The notes: generated by a model from the sequence alone, not told the origin. 64,000 nt of DNA from Acidovorax sp. HDW3 (GCF_011303755.1 NZ_CP049885.1:2214001-2278000); one strand, 5' to 3'. Numbered from the stretch's first letter, positions 27,162 to 35,570 are shown. Program-made: numbers and translations.

Positions 27162-28788
27162 CAAGGCGCTGCAGCGAATTGTTATTCGCACTTACAAAAT
27201 GCGGCGTCCGCGCCACAACAGCGGCTGCAGCCACTGCGGGTTGTGCGCCCACATCAAACCGCGCCACCACAGCGCTCAGGTGCTGTGCCTGCTCGCGCAT
27301 GGCAGCGGCGGCAGCGCTCGATTGTTCGACCAGGGCTGAGTTTTGCTGCGTCATCTGATCGAGCTGCGTGACCGCCTGGTTGACGGCGCCGATGCCGTCA
27401 CGCTGCTCGGCGCTGGCGGCGGAAATCTCGCCAATCAAATCGCCCACCCGGCGCACGCTTTGCACGATGGCCGCCATGCTCTGGCCGGCCTGCGCCACCT
27501 GGGCCGAGCCGCTGGCCACGCTGCCTGCCGACTGCGCAATGAGCTGCTTGATTTCTTTGGCCGCCTCGGCGCTGCGCTGCGCCAGGTTGCGCACCTCACC
27601 GGCGACCACGGCAAAGCCCCGGCCCTGCTCGCCAGCACGCGCGGCCTCTACTGCTGCGTTGAGTGCCAGGATGTTGGTCTGGAAGGCGATGCCGTCGATC
27701 ACGCCAATGATGTCGCCAATCTTGCGGCTCGACGCCGTGATGCCCTCCATGCTATCGACCACCTGCTGCACCACCTGGCCGCCTTGCTGGGCGGCCTGCA
27801 CGGCCTCGTCGGCGAGCTGGTGCGCCTGGCGCGCGGTATCGGCCGACTGGCTGACGGTGGCCGTGAGCTGCTCCATGCTGCTGGCGACTTGCTGCAGGTT
27901 CGACGCCGTTTGCTCGGTGCGCGCCGACAGGTCATGGTTGCCCTGCGCCATCTCACCGGCCGCCGTGGTGACGGACTCCACGCCGCTGCGCACCTGCGCC
28001 ACCACGCTGCGCAGCCCTTGGCTCATGCCAGCAAGGGCGCGCAGCATCTGCCCGAACTCGTCCTTGCGCTGGCTGTCGAGCTCACGCGTGAGTTCACCGT
28101 TGGCAATGGCCTCGATGACGCCGCCGGCCTGCTGCAGCGGGTTGTTGATGGAGCGCACCAGCTTCCAGGCGAGAAACAAAAACAGCCCCATCACCAAGGC
28201 CGTGGCGCTCAGGCCCTCGATGGCGTAGCGCACGCGGCGCTCGCGCGCCTGCGCCACCACGGCGTCGCGGCTCACGCCGAGCTGGGCCACAAAAGCCTCT
28301 TGCGCCTTCAAAAAGCGCACCACCTGCGGCGCCAGCTCCTCGTCGGCAAAACGCTGCGTTTCCACACCATCGCCCTCGCCCTTCAAATCCCAGGCCCGGC
28401 GCGTGGCGGCTTGCAGCGCGGCGTACTGCGTCAGCACCTCTTGCAACGCCACTTTTTCTTGCGCCTGCTGCGTGTGCGCGACGATGTCACTTTGCAACTG
28501 GCCCACAGCCACGAGCAGCTCCTTGACCTTGGCGTCGTACTGCTGCGCCAGCACGGCATCGGACGTCACCGCCGCGCCCATCAGCATGGTCACGGCTGTT
28601 TCCGAATCACCCCGCCAGCGCACCGCCTCCGTAATCCGTCCTTCGATGGCTATCGCATCCTGCAATGCCTGCGACATGGATTGGTTGGCACGATGGAGCT
28701 GCCAGGCAGAAATGACCAGCGCCGCCAGCATCAACGCCAAAAACATGCCCCAAAGCTTGCGAAACACAGGAATATTGTCGAGTTGCAT
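27151..28788 (-). CDS. Methyl-accepting chemotaxis protein 3, without docking pentapeptide
   Basis: 545 residues from [16 protein letters not shown], which aligns with the openings of the two neighbouring receptors; a longer form from an ATG at 28830 is possible. It has TM1, a helical periplasmic sensor, TM2 near 185-205, a HAMP domain ([25 protein letters not shown]) and a standard signalling domain. The C-terminus is short and ends [11 protein letters not shown]; there is no xWxxF motif, and the stop codon lies in an interspersed repeat. It may have lost its tail when the repeat arrived, or may depend on neighbours for adaptation enzymes. Confidence 0.92.
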   Translation of the reverse strand: MQLDNIPVFRKLWGMFLALMLAALVISAWQLHRANQSMSQALQDAIAIEGRITEAVRWRGDSETAVTMLMGAAVTSDAVLAQQYDAKVKELLVAVGQLQSDIVAHTQQAQEKVALQEVLTQYAALQAATRRAWDLKGEGDGVETQRFADEELAPQVVRFLKAQEAFVAQLGVSRDAVVAQARERRVRYAIEGLSATALVMGLFLFLAWKLVRSINNPLQQAGGVIEAIANGELTRELDSQRKDEFGQMLRALAGMSQGLRSVVAQVRSGVESVTTAAGEMAQGNHDLSARTEQTASNLQQVASSMEQLTATVSQSADTARQAHQLADEAVQAAQQGGQVVQQVVDSMEGITASSRKIGDIIGVIDGIAFQTNILALNAAVEAARAGEQGRGFAVVAGEVRNLAQRSAEAAKEIKQLIAQSAGSVASGSAQVAQAGQSMAAIVQSVRRVGDLIGEISAASAEQRDGIGAVNQAVTQLDQMTQQNSALVEQSSAAAAAMREQAQHLSAVVARFDVGAQPAVAAAAVVARTPHFVSANNNSLQRLDYS

Positions 28789-28932
28789 CAGCACCACCGA
28801 AATAAAAGAACGATCGTGCTGAAAATACATTCAATTACATTTAAGTGCAAGCGGGTTCTCCCGCAGCCCACCCACAGTAGGGTTGCCGCTCTATGCCCGG
28901 CGCCACCCCGGGCCGGCCCTTAGAATTTCTGC

Positions 28933-29790
28933 GTGACTACCACCCTTCTCAATGCCGACCTGCACTGCCACTCCGTGGTCTCCGATGGCACGCTCACGCC
29001 CGAGCAACTGGCTGCGCGTGCGCACGCCAACGGCGTGCAACTCTGGGCCCTGACGGACCACGACGAGATCGGCGGCCAGCAGCGCGCCGCCGCCGCTGCC
29101 CGCGCCCTGGGCCTGCCCTACCTCACGGGGGTGGAGATTTCCGTCACCTTCATCGGCACCACGGTGCACATCGTCGGCCTGGGCTTTGATGCCAGCGACA
29201 CCGCCCTCGCCCAGGGTCTGGCCGCCACACGCGGCGGGCGCGGCGCCCGCGCACAAGAGATGGCGGCGCAGCTGGCGGCTGCCGGCATTGCCGGCGCCTA
29301 CGAGGGTGCGCTGCGCTATGTGGGCAACCCGGAGCTGATCTCGCGCACCCACTTTGCCCGCTACCTGGTGGAAATCGGCGCCTGCCAGGACACGAACGAG
29401 GTTTTTCGCCGCTTCCTGACCGAAGGCAAACCCGGCTTCGTGCCACACCGCTGGGCGGCGCTGGGCGACGCCGTGCGCTGGATCCGCAACGCCGGCGGCC
29501 TGGCCGTGATCGCCCACCCGGCGCGCTACCGCTTCAGCCCGAACGAGGAATACGCGCTGTTCTCCGAATTCCAGCAGCATGGCGGCCAGGGGGTGGAAGT
29601 CGTCACCGGCAGCCACAGCGTGGCCGAATACGCCACCTACGCCGCCATGGCGCAAGAGTTTGGCCTGGCCGCCTCGCGCGGCAGCGACTTTCACAGCCCG
29701 CAAGAATCCCACACCGACCTGGGCCGCCTGCCGCCCCTGCCCACTGGCCTGACGCCCGTGTGGCAGCTGTTGGCCGACCGCATCCAATAA
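28933..29790 (+). CDS. PHP-domain phosphoesterase (RNase AM / YciV-TrpH type)
   Basis: 285 residues. Metal-binding motifs of the PHP family are in order: NADLHCHSVVSDG, ALTDHDEIGG, LTGVEIS, AVIAHPARYRF and SRGSDFHSPQ. The characterised relatives remove 3'-phosphate from 3',5'-bisnucleotides and act as 5'-3' exonucleases on short RNA. The start is a GTG six bases after a TAGAAT box (28921-28926), so it is probably leaderless. It heads a tight group with the YciO-type gene seven bases downstream. Confidence 0.88.
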   Translation: MTTTLLNADLHCHSVVSDGTLTPEQLAARAHANGVQLWALTDHDEIGGQQRAAAAARALGLPYLTGVEISVTFIGTTVHIVGLGFDASDTALAQGLAATRGGRGARAQEMAAQLAAAGIAGAYEGALRYVGNPELISRTHFARYLVEIGACQDTNEVFRRFLTEGKPGFVPHRWAALGDAVRWIRNAGGLAVIAHPARYRFSPNEEYALFSEFQQHGGQGVEVVTGSHSVAEYATYAAMAQEFGLAASRGSDFHSPQESHTDLGRLPPLPTGLTPVWQLLADRIQ

Positions 29791-29797
29791 AAACACC

Positions 29798-30433
29798 ATG
29801 GCCCAATACTTTGAAATCCACCCCGAAAACCCGCAGCTGCGCCTGCTCAAGCAAGCCGCCACCCTGCTGCTGCAAGGCGGCGTGCTCGCCGTGCCCACCG
29901 ATTCGAGCTACGCCCTGGTCTGCCAACTCGACGACAAGGCGGCCGTGGACAAGCTGCGCCGCATCCGCCAGGTCGATGAAAAGCACCACCTGACGCTGCT
30001 GTGCCGCGACCTGTCGGAGCTGGCCAATTACGCCCGCGTGGACAACCGCCAGTACCGTCTGCTCAAGCTCGGCACACCCGGGCCCTACACCTTCATCCTC
30101 GACGCCACCAAAGAAGTGCCCCGGCGCGTGAGCCACCCGCAGCGCAAGACCATCGGCCTGCGCGTGCCCACGCGCAAGAGCCTGCTGCTGCTGCTGGAGC
30201 TGCACGGCGCACCGCTGCTGGCCACGACGCTGATCCCCCCCGGCGAGAGCGAGCCGCTGGGCGACCCCGAGGACATCCGCGCCCATTTTGAAAAGCAGCT
30301 CGAAGCCATCATTGACGATGGCGCCTGCCCGAGCGAGCCGACCACGGTGCTCGACCTCGCCCCCATGGCCCTGGGCGGTGATCCGGTGGTCGTGCGTGCC
30401 GGGCGCGGCAGTCTGCAAGCACTGGGCTTGTAA
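29798..30433 (+). CDS. YciO-type Sua5/YrdC family protein
   Basis: 211 residues. It has the YrdC fold: GGVLAVPTDSSYALVC, LRRIRQVDEKHHLTLLCRDLSELANYA, TPGPYTFILDATKEVPRR and GLRVPTRKSLLLLL. True Sua5/TsaC makes threonylcarbamoyl-AMP for t6A37 of tRNA, but the KRxxxKPxSLLC signature residues are altered (RQVDEKHHLTLLC), as in the YciO branch, whose role is less certain. It lies in the same direction as the PHP gene, as trpH and yciO do elsewhere. Confidence 0.87.
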   Translation: MAQYFEIHPENPQLRLLKQAATLLLQGGVLAVPTDSSYALVCQLDDKAAVDKLRRIRQVDEKHHLTLLCRDLSELANYARVDNRQYRLLKLGTPGPYTFILDATKEVPRRVSHPQRKTIGLRVPTRKSLLLLLELHGAPLLATTLIPPGESEPLGDPEDIRAHFEKQLEAIIDDGACPSEPTTVLDLAPMALGGDPVVVRAGRGSLQALGL

Positions 30434-30442
30434 GATCGCGCC

Positions 30443-31111
30443 GTGGACCTCAACAACCTTATCCAAACCGTTCTCCTCTACGCCCTGCCGGTGCTGTTTT
30501 CCATCACCGTGCACGAAGCCGCCCACGGCTACGCGGCCCGCCACTTTGGTGACAACACGGCCTATATGCTCGGGCGCTGCACGCTCAACCCGCTGCCGCA
30601 CATCGACCCCGTCGGCACCATCTTGATGCCGCTGCTGCTGTACTTTGCCACCTCAGGCGCCTTCCTGTTCGGCTACGCCAAGCCCGTGCCGGTGCAGTTT
30701 GGGCGCCTGCGCAACCCCAAACGCGACATGGTGTGGGTGGCGCTGGCCGGGCCCGCCTCCAACTTCGTGCAAGCGCTGCTGTGGGCCCTGCTGTGGATGG
30801 TGCTGCGCGGCCTGGGTGTGCAAGAGCCATTCTTTATAAAAATGGCGCAGGCCGGGATCATGGTCAACCTCGTCATGTGGGCCTTCAACCTGTTTCCGCT
30901 GCCGCCCCTCGATGGCGGACGCATCCTCGTCGGCCTGCTGCCCTGGCGCCAGGCGCAGATGGTGGCGCGCATCGAGCCCTGGGGCTTTTTCATCGTCATG
31001 GGCCTGGTCGTGGCGGGCATCGTCGGCCAGCTGTGGCTGCGCCCGCTGATGGGTCTGGGCTACACCCTGATCCAGCTCCTTCTCTCTCCCATCGCAGCAC
31101 TGCTGCGCTGA
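30443..31111 (+). CDS. Site-2 protease family (M50) membrane metalloprotease
   Basis: 222 residues with five to six membrane helices. The zinc motif HEAAH is in SITVHEAAHGYAARHFGD near residue 25, and the third ligand Asp is in NLFPLPPLDGGRIL. This small form lacks PDZ domains and resembles the proteins often named Rip/'site-2 protease family' in many bacteria; substrates are unknown. It starts with GTG nine bases after the yciO-type stop. Confidence 0.88.
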   Translation: MDLNNLIQTVLLYALPVLFSITVHEAAHGYAARHFGDNTAYMLGRCTLNPLPHIDPVGTILMPLLLYFATSGAFLFGYAKPVPVQFGRLRNPKRDMVWVALAGPASNFVQALLWALLWMVLRGLGVQEPFFIKMAQAGIMVNLVMWAFNLFPLPPLDGGRILVGLLPWRQAQMVARIEPWGFFIVMGLVVAGIVGQLWLRPLMGLGYTLIQLLLSPIAALLR

Positions 31112-31140
31112 CCCTTTTTTCTGCCAAGCCTGTTATTTTC

Positions 31141-32433
31141 ATGAGCAAGACGCGTTTTCTGAGCGGCATCACGCCCTCGGGCACCCCCCACCTGGGCAAC
31201 TACGCCGGCATGATGCGCCCCGCCATCGCTGCCACGCACGACCCGCAGATCGAGAACTACTATTTCCTGGCCGACTACCACGCGCTCATCAAATGCCAAG
31301 ACCCTGCGCGCGTGCACCGCTCCACACTGGAAATTGCAGCGAGCTGGCTCGCCGCCGGGCTCGACCCCGAGCGCGTGACCTTCTACCGCCAGTCCGACGT
31401 GCCAGAAATTCCAGAGCTGCACTGGATGCTCTCGTGCGTCACCGGCAAGGGCGTACTCAACCGCGCCCACGCCTACAAGGCCGCGCAGGATGCCAACCAA
31501 GCCAGCGGGCGCGAAAGCGATGACGGCGTCACCGCCGGCCTATTCATGTACCCGGTGCTCATGGGCGCGGACATCCTCATGTTCAACGCACACAAAGTGC
31601 CTGTGGGCCGCGACCAGATTCAGCACATTGAAATGGCCCGCGACATGGCCGCGAGCTTCAACCATCTCTACGGCGTGCACTTCACCCTGCCCGAGGCGGT
31701 GATCGACGAACAAGTCGCCACCCTGCCCGGCCTGGACGGGCGCAAGATGAGCAAGAGCTACGACAACACCATTCCTTTGTTTGCCCCGCGTGCACAGCTT
31801 AAAAAGCTCATTGGCAGCATCGTCACCGACTCGCGCGCGCCCGGCGAGCCCAAGGAAGTCGAAGGCTCAGCCCTGTTCCAGATTTACCAAGCCTTTGCCA
31901 CGCCCGAGCAAACCGAGGCCCTGCGCCAAGCCTACGCCGACGGCATCGCCTGGGGCGAAGCCAAGGAACTGCTGTTCGAGCGCATCGACCAAGGCATCGC
32001 CCCGCTGCGTGCACGTTATGAGGAATTGATGGCCCAGCCCGCACAGGTCGAAGCCATCTTGCAAGCCGGCGCCCAGCGCGCCCGCGCCAGCGCCACCCCC
32101 TTCATGCAGCAGCTGCGCAGCGCCGTCGGCCTGCGCCACCTGGCCCAGGGCCAGCCGGCGACCAAGACAAGCAAAACCGCCAAAACGCAGCTGCCAAGCT
32201 TCAAACAATACCGCGAGACCGACGGCAAGTTCTACTTCAAGCTCCTGGCCGCCGACGGCACCTTGCTGCTGCAAAGCCTGGCCTTTGCCCAGCCCAAAGA
32301 AGCCGGCCAGGCCATCGCCCGACTGCAGCAAGAAGGGCTCGCTGCCATCAGCGCCTTGCACGAATCGCTGGACGCTGCCGGCATCGACGCCCTCACACAA
32401 GCCCTGCAAAGCCTGGCCGCCGCTGCACAGTAA
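31141..32433 (+). CDS. trpS: Tryptophanyl-tRNA synthetase with C-terminal extension
   Basis: 430 residues; the class I core is about 330. The HIGH-type motif is in GITPSGTPHLGNYAGM and KMSKS in LDGRKMSKSYDNTIP. After the normal end (about residue 335) comes a linker (KTSKTAKTQ) and an extra domain of about 70 residues: FKQYRETDGKFYFKLLAADG, LLLQSLAFAQPKEAGQAIARLQ. That extra part resembles the YegP/DUF1508 fold by pattern (K/F-rich strands, 'LLxSxxF' then a helix). The ATG at 31141 gives the conserved start; the sequence upstream in frame belongs to the protease gene. Confidence 0.94.
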   Translation: MSKTRFLSGITPSGTPHLGNYAGMMRPAIAATHDPQIENYYFLADYHALIKCQDPARVHRSTLEIAASWLAAGLDPERVTFYRQSDVPEIPELHWMLSCVTGKGVLNRAHAYKAAQDANQASGRESDDGVTAGLFMYPVLMGADILMFNAHKVPVGRDQIQHIEMARDMAASFNHLYGVHFTLPEAVIDEQVATLPGLDGRKMSKSYDNTIPLFAPRAQLKKLIGSIVTDSRAPGEPKEVEGSALFQIYQAFATPEQTEALRQAYADGIAWGEAKELLFERIDQGIAPLRARYEELMAQPAQVEAILQAGAQRARASATPFMQQLRSAVGLRHLAQGQPATKTSKTAKTQLPSFKQYRETDGKFYFKLLAADGTLLLQSLAFAQPKEAGQAIARLQQEGLAAISALHESLDAAGIDALTQALQSLAAAAQ

Positions 32434-32524
32434 ACAGTACGCTGGCCCAGGCCGGCACAAATCTGCTACAACCGGACACATCCCCTGCGCAAACGCCAGG
32501 CCCTCTTGATTTGAGCGAGACACC

Positions 32525-33211
32525 ATGAACGCGCACACCCCCCCAGAGACCTACGACACCGAGGATCTCCTGATCAGCCTGTGCAACTCCGTCACCCATG
32601 TACTGGGCAAGGCCTCGCACAGCCAGATCCACTACTCGGCCATGGTGCAACGCATCAGCAAGACCTGCCTGCGCCCCGACATTGGCTGCTTTGTGCTCTT
32701 TGATGGTGGGTTTTCCGGCCTGGTCATCATCAACTTCACCGCCCAGGCGGCCATGGAGCTGTACGAACGCTATTTGCTCAACATGGGCATGGGGCGCGAA
32801 GACCTGGCCACCTCCTACACCTCCGACGAAGTCGCCAACGTCATGGGCGAGCTGATGAACCAGGTGGCGGGCGACTTCACCAGCAAGGTACGGCGCGAGC
32901 TGCAAACCCACATCACGCAAAACCAACCCAAGATGCTGGTGCTCAACCGCCAGGTCATGCTCAGCGTGGACGCCAACCTGGACCAACCCGAAGCCCGGCG
33001 CGTGAGCTTTTACACCAGCAACAACCACATCTTCTACCTCGAACTGGCCATTGACCGCACCGAGTTCGTGAAAATCTGCGACTTCACCCCCCAAGAACGC
33101 CCCGACCCCGACGCCCTCATGGCCCAGAACCACGATGCGCCAGCCCCTGCGCCCGCCCCGTCGGCAGGCGACAGCGACACCGAGGAACTGCTGCGCTCGC
33201 TCGGCATGTAA
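32525..33211 (+). CDS. DUF3334 / CheX-like protein
   Basis: 228 residues. It contains SYTSDEVANVMGELMNQVAGDFTSKVRRELQ, which has the ExxN pattern of the CheC/CheX phosphatase helices, and IIFTAQA-like strands (GLVIINFTAQAAMELYERYLL). CheX-type proteins remove phosphate from CheY-P. I recall the group as DUF3334 in this family. The C-terminal 30 residues are Pro/Ala-rich and end in a short acidic helix. It is the last host gene before tRNA-Ser. The catalytic role is inferred from pattern only. Confidence 0.72.
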   Translation: MNAHTPPETYDTEDLLISLCNSVTHVLGKASHSQIHYSAMVQRISKTCLRPDIGCFVLFDGGFSGLVIINFTAQAAMELYERYLLNMGMGREDLATSYTSDEVANVMGELMNQVAGDFTSKVRRELQTHITQNQPKMLVLNRQVMLSVDANLDQPEARRVSFYTSNNHIFYLELAIDRTEFVKICDFTPQERPDPDALMAQNHDAPAPAPAPSAGDSDTEELLRSLGM

Positions 33212-33249
33212 AAACGCCCCGTGCGGCATCGTAGAATCGCCGGCTACCC

Positions 33250-33337
33250 GGAGACTTGGGTGAGTGGTTTAAACCAGCAGTCTTGAAAACTGCCGACGGG
33301 CAACCGTCCGTGAGTTCGAATCTCACAGTCTCCGCCA
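33250..33337 (+). tRNA. tRNA-Ser (anticodon TGA), probable prophage attachment site
   Basis: 88 bases with CCA encoded. The acceptor stem GGAGACT pairs with AGTCTCC; the anticodon loop reads CTTGAAA; a long variable arm (CCGACGGGCAACCGTCCG region) is typical of serine tRNA; the T-arm is GAGTTCGAATCTC. A TAGAAT box (33232-33237) precedes it. A tyrosine integrase gene begins 190 bases downstream, so the 3' part of this gene is the likely attL core. Confidence 0.97.
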
Positions 33338-33349
33338 GACCTAGAAAAC

Positions 33350-33374
33350 CCCACTCTTTTGAGTGGGTTTTTTT
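33350..33374 (+). terminator. Intrinsic terminator after tRNA-Ser
   Basis: A 7-bp stem CCCACTC/GAGTGGG (33350-33356 with 33361-33367) with a TTTT loop, then seven T residues. Confidence 0.9.
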
Positions 33375-33399
33375 ATGCCTGCCCCAGGCATTGACCCGT

Positions 33400-33440
33400 T
33401 ATAAAACAACGTGATACGCTTCATATCATGTTGTTTTATA
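33400..33440. repeat. 17-bp imperfect inverted repeat between tRNA-Ser and integrase
   Basis: The left arm 33400-33416 and right arm 33424-33440 are complementary at 16 of 17 positions (the one mismatch would be a G-T pair), with a 7-base spacer. The stretch is AT-rich against GC-rich surroundings. It lies inside the prophage end, 87 bases before the integrase start. Candidates are an integrase/excisionase arm site or an operator for int. Confidence 0.75.
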
Positions 33441-33526
33441 CAGTATTCCATCATCCGGCATTCAACCGTCATCCATGCTCAATTCAATTTTTTTTGGCCT
33501 ACGTGATGGCCCACAGAAACTGAGCC

Positions 33527-34753
33527 ATGCCTAAGCGAATCCTTGAAATGACGGCGCTGGAAGTCTCCAGGCTGCGCGTGGAAGGCTCGCACGCTGTTGG
33601 CGGGGTCAGTGGGCTGTACCTGCGGATTGAGGGCGGGTCGCGCACCTGGGTGTTGCGCTATGTGCACATGCGTCAGCGTCGGCGCATGGGCCTGGGTGCT
33701 TATCCTGGCGTGACGCTGGCCGCTGCGCGTGAGGCGGCGCGGGCGGCGCTGGGGCAGCGCGATGCAGGCATTGACCCCATCAAGGCACGCCAGGATGCGC
33801 GCGAAGCCGCACGGTTGGCTGCCGCCCAACGGCTGGAGTTCGACAAGGCCGCCGACGCCTTCATCACCGAGCACGAAAGCACCTGGCGCAACGCCAAACA
33901 CGCCCAGCAGTGGCGCAACACCCTTGCCACCTACGCCTCGCCGCACTTTGGCCGCCTGGCCGTCTCCGAGATTGAGCAGTCCCACGTGCTGCGCGCGCTC
34001 TCGCCCATTTGGAAGACCAAGACCGAAACCGCCACCCGCGTGCGCGGGCGCATCGAGCAGGTGCTCGATTGGGCCACCGCCCACGGCCACCGCAGCGGCC
34101 CCAACCCGGCGCGCTGGCGCGGCCAGTTGGAGCACATCCTTGCCAACCCGGAGAAGGTCGCCCCGGTCAAACACCGCGCCGCCGTGCCCGTGGCCGATCT
34201 GCCCGTCGCCTACCAGCAGATAGCCGCCGTTGACGGCCAAAGCGCCCGCGCGCTGTGCTTCTTGATCTTGACCGCCGTGCGCTCGGGCGAGGTGCGCGGC
34301 ATGGTGTGGAGCGAGGTCGATCTCGAAGCCGCCCTGTGGGTGATTCCTGCCAACCGCATGAAAGCCAACCGGGAACACCGTGTGCCCCTGTCCCGCCAGG
34401 CCGTGGAGCTGCTGCGCGCGCAGGCTGCAGCGCGTGAGGAACTGGTGGAGCACGTGTTTCCCAGCACCCGCAAAGGCCCGCTGTCGGACATGGCATTCAC
34501 CGCCCTCATGCGCCGCCACCAGCTGGCCGCCGTGCCCCACGGCTTTCGCTCTACCTTCCGCGACTGGGCGGGCGAAACCACGCACCACCAGCGCGATGCC
34601 GTCGAGCTGTGCCTGGCCCACACCATCGACACCAAGACCGAAGCTGCCTACCGGCGCGGCGACATGCTGGAGAAACGTGCCGCCATCATGCAGGACTGGG
34701 CCGACTACGCGGCCAGCGGCGGCAGCCAACCACCCGCACAGCCGCAAAAATAG
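33527..34753 (+). CDS. int: Tyrosine-type phage integrase (DUF4102/P4-like)
   Basis: 408 residues. The N-terminal DUF4102 arm-binding domain (GLYLRIEGGSRTWVLRYVH, RRRMGLGAYPGVTLAAAREAA) is followed by a core-binding domain and the catalytic domain. Catalytic residues are R252 in TAVRSGEVRG, H338 and R341 in HGFRSTFRDW, and Y375 in TEAAYRRGD; the second histidine is in LAHTIDTKTEAAY. It recombines the phage site with the 3' end of a tRNA gene. It reads away from tRNA-Ser. An interspersed repeat follows 17 bases after the stop. Confidence 0.95.
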   Translation: MPKRILEMTALEVSRLRVEGSHAVGGVSGLYLRIEGGSRTWVLRYVHMRQRRRMGLGAYPGVTLAAAREAARAALGQRDAGIDPIKARQDAREAARLAAAQRLEFDKAADAFITEHESTWRNAKHAQQWRNTLATYASPHFGRLAVSEIEQSHVLRALSPIWKTKTETATRVRGRIEQVLDWATAHGHRSGPNPARWRGQLEHILANPEKVAPVKHRAAVPVADLPVAYQQIAAVDGQSARALCFLILTAVRSGEVRGMVWSEVDLEAALWVIPANRMKANREHRVPLSRQAVELLRAQAAAREELVEHVFPSTRKGPLSDMAFTALMRRHQLAAVPHGFRSTFRDWAGETTHHQRDAVELCLAHTIDTKTEAAYRRGDMLEKRAAIMQDWADYAASGGSQPPAQPQK

Positions 34754-34770
34754 CAAGCAAAAATGCTGCA

Positions 34771-34811
34771 AGCGCTTGCCCTGCAAGCGCAAGCAGCTAT
34801 AAAAATGATAG
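34771..34811. repeat. Interspersed repeat, copy between int and the KilA-N gene
   Basis: AGCGCTTG (34771-34778) and CAAGCGC (34784-34790) form a 7-bp stem; then AAGCAGCTATAAAAATGATAG follows, matching the copies at 20265 and 27117. It lies between two convergent stops and could act as a bidirectional terminator-like structure. Confidence 0.72.
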
Positions 34812-34815
34812 TGCA

Positions 34816-35382
34816 TCACCAGCCACCCTGCAGCCGCCCCAGGCCCGGCACATGGCGGGCCGTGTTGTGGGGCATGGCGGCCATGCCATCGACCCACGGG
34901 TGGTACTTCTGCACATCACGCGCGAGCTCGTACACCGCCTCGCGCCCGGCGTAGATGGTGAAGCGCAACACCTCCAGGTGGCGGCGCTCGGCCTCGGTCA
35001 CCAGCATCATTGCCGGCCCGCGCGCGTGCGCCATGGCGGGGGCCTGTTGTGGCGGCTGCGGCTGCGGCGTGGCCACGGCAAGAAACACGCGGATGACCTT
35101 GAGGTGAAAGGCCGCAGAGATCCAGGCGGCGTAGGCAATTACCAGCTCGCGGCAGGCGTAGGTGCCGCCGCCCGCGCCGCGCCGGGTTTCGATGCAGGCC
35201 GCACTGTCGGTGGCCTGGATGGCTTCGATCAGCGCTTGCGTTGTGTCCAGGCGCAGGAATTTGCTCGGTGCGCTTTTCTCTTCGCCGCCTGATGCTTGGT
35301 GCAGGTCGTTGAGGCTGAACAGGCCGGTGTGCTGGCGGACGGTGGTTTCACCAATGGTGAAGGCTTGGATGGATTGCGTCAT
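34816..35382 (-). CDS. KilA-N domain antirepressor-like protein
   Basis: 188 residues. The N-terminal 105 residues are a KilA-N domain: GLFSLNDLHQASGGEEKSAPSKFLRL, then CIETRRGAGGGTYACRELVIAYAAWISAAFHLKVIRVFL. KilA-N proteins of phages bind DNA and many serve as antirepressors. The C-terminal part (VTEAERRHLEVLRFTIYAGREAVYELARDVQKYH) is probably a helical pairing domain. AAGGAG lies eight bases before the ATG at 35382. The leader carries a c4-like control element (35571-35644 and 35453-35475), the arrangement used by P1/P7 for their ant genes, which supports the antirepressor role. It is not linked to an obvious partner gene. Confidence 0.87.
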   Translation of the reverse strand: MTQSIQAFTIGETTVRQHTGLFSLNDLHQASGGEEKSAPSKFLRLDTTQALIEAIQATDSAACIETRRGAGGGTYACRELVIAYAAWISAAFHLKVIRVFLAVATPQPQPPQQAPAMAHARGPAMMLVTEAERRHLEVLRFTIYAGREAVYELARDVQKYHPWVDGMAAMPHNTARHVPGLGRLQGGW

Positions 35383-35554
35383 GGCGCGGCTCCTTGTCGA
35401 GACTTTGAAAGCCTCGCGGGAGCGTTCTTACGCGCTGCCCACGAGGCGGCCGGGAGGTTAAGAACCTGAGACAAGTCAGGCGGACTTCTTCCCCTTGCGG
35501 GTCTTGTATCCGTCGCCCTCCCGGCCTGAAATCTAAATGGACAGATCTGTCCAT
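35348..35554 (-). CDS. Possible Icd-like leader ORF overlapping the KilA-N gene
   Basis: 68 codons from an ATG at 35554 that lies inside a 22-bp palindrome. It reads MDRSVHLDFRPGG, then CLRFLTSRPPRGQRVRTLP and ends past the KilA-N start, overlapping it by 35 bases in another frame. In P1 the icd ORF sits in the same position between c4 and ant and is coupled to ant translation. No clear Shine-Dalgarno precedes it, and the composition is Arg/Pro-rich, so it may be a chance reading of a structured leader. Confidence 0.4.
   Translation of the reverse strand: MDRSVHLDFRPGGRRIQDPQGEEVRLTCLRFLTSRPPRGQRVRTLPRGFQSLDKEPRHDAIHPSLHHW
35453..35475 (-). promoter_or_regulatory. Target site of the c4-like antisense RNA in the KilA-N leader
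   Basis: On the minus-strand transcript this site reads CTTGTCT, CAG, GTTCTTA, AC, CTCC. The three longer blocks (7, 7 and 4 bases) are exactly complementary, in the same order and nearly the same spacing, to the loop region 35606-35630 of the upstream small RNA. The site could alternatively pair within the leader with GTAAGAAC near 35425-35432. Confidence 0.7.
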
Positions 35555-35556
35555 TT
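35535..35556. repeat. 22-bp perfect palindrome upstream of the KilA-N leader
   Basis: Arms AAATGGACAGA and TCTGTCCATTT are exact inverted copies with no spacer. The right edge continues as ATTTGGAAACC (35553-35563), which shares ATTTGGNNACC with the two repressor operators at 43015 and 43035. It lies between the small-RNA terminator and the KilA-N leader, where a promoter or operator for the antirepressor mRNA would be expected. Confidence 0.8.
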
Positions 35557-35570
35557 GGAAACCGGGGCGC

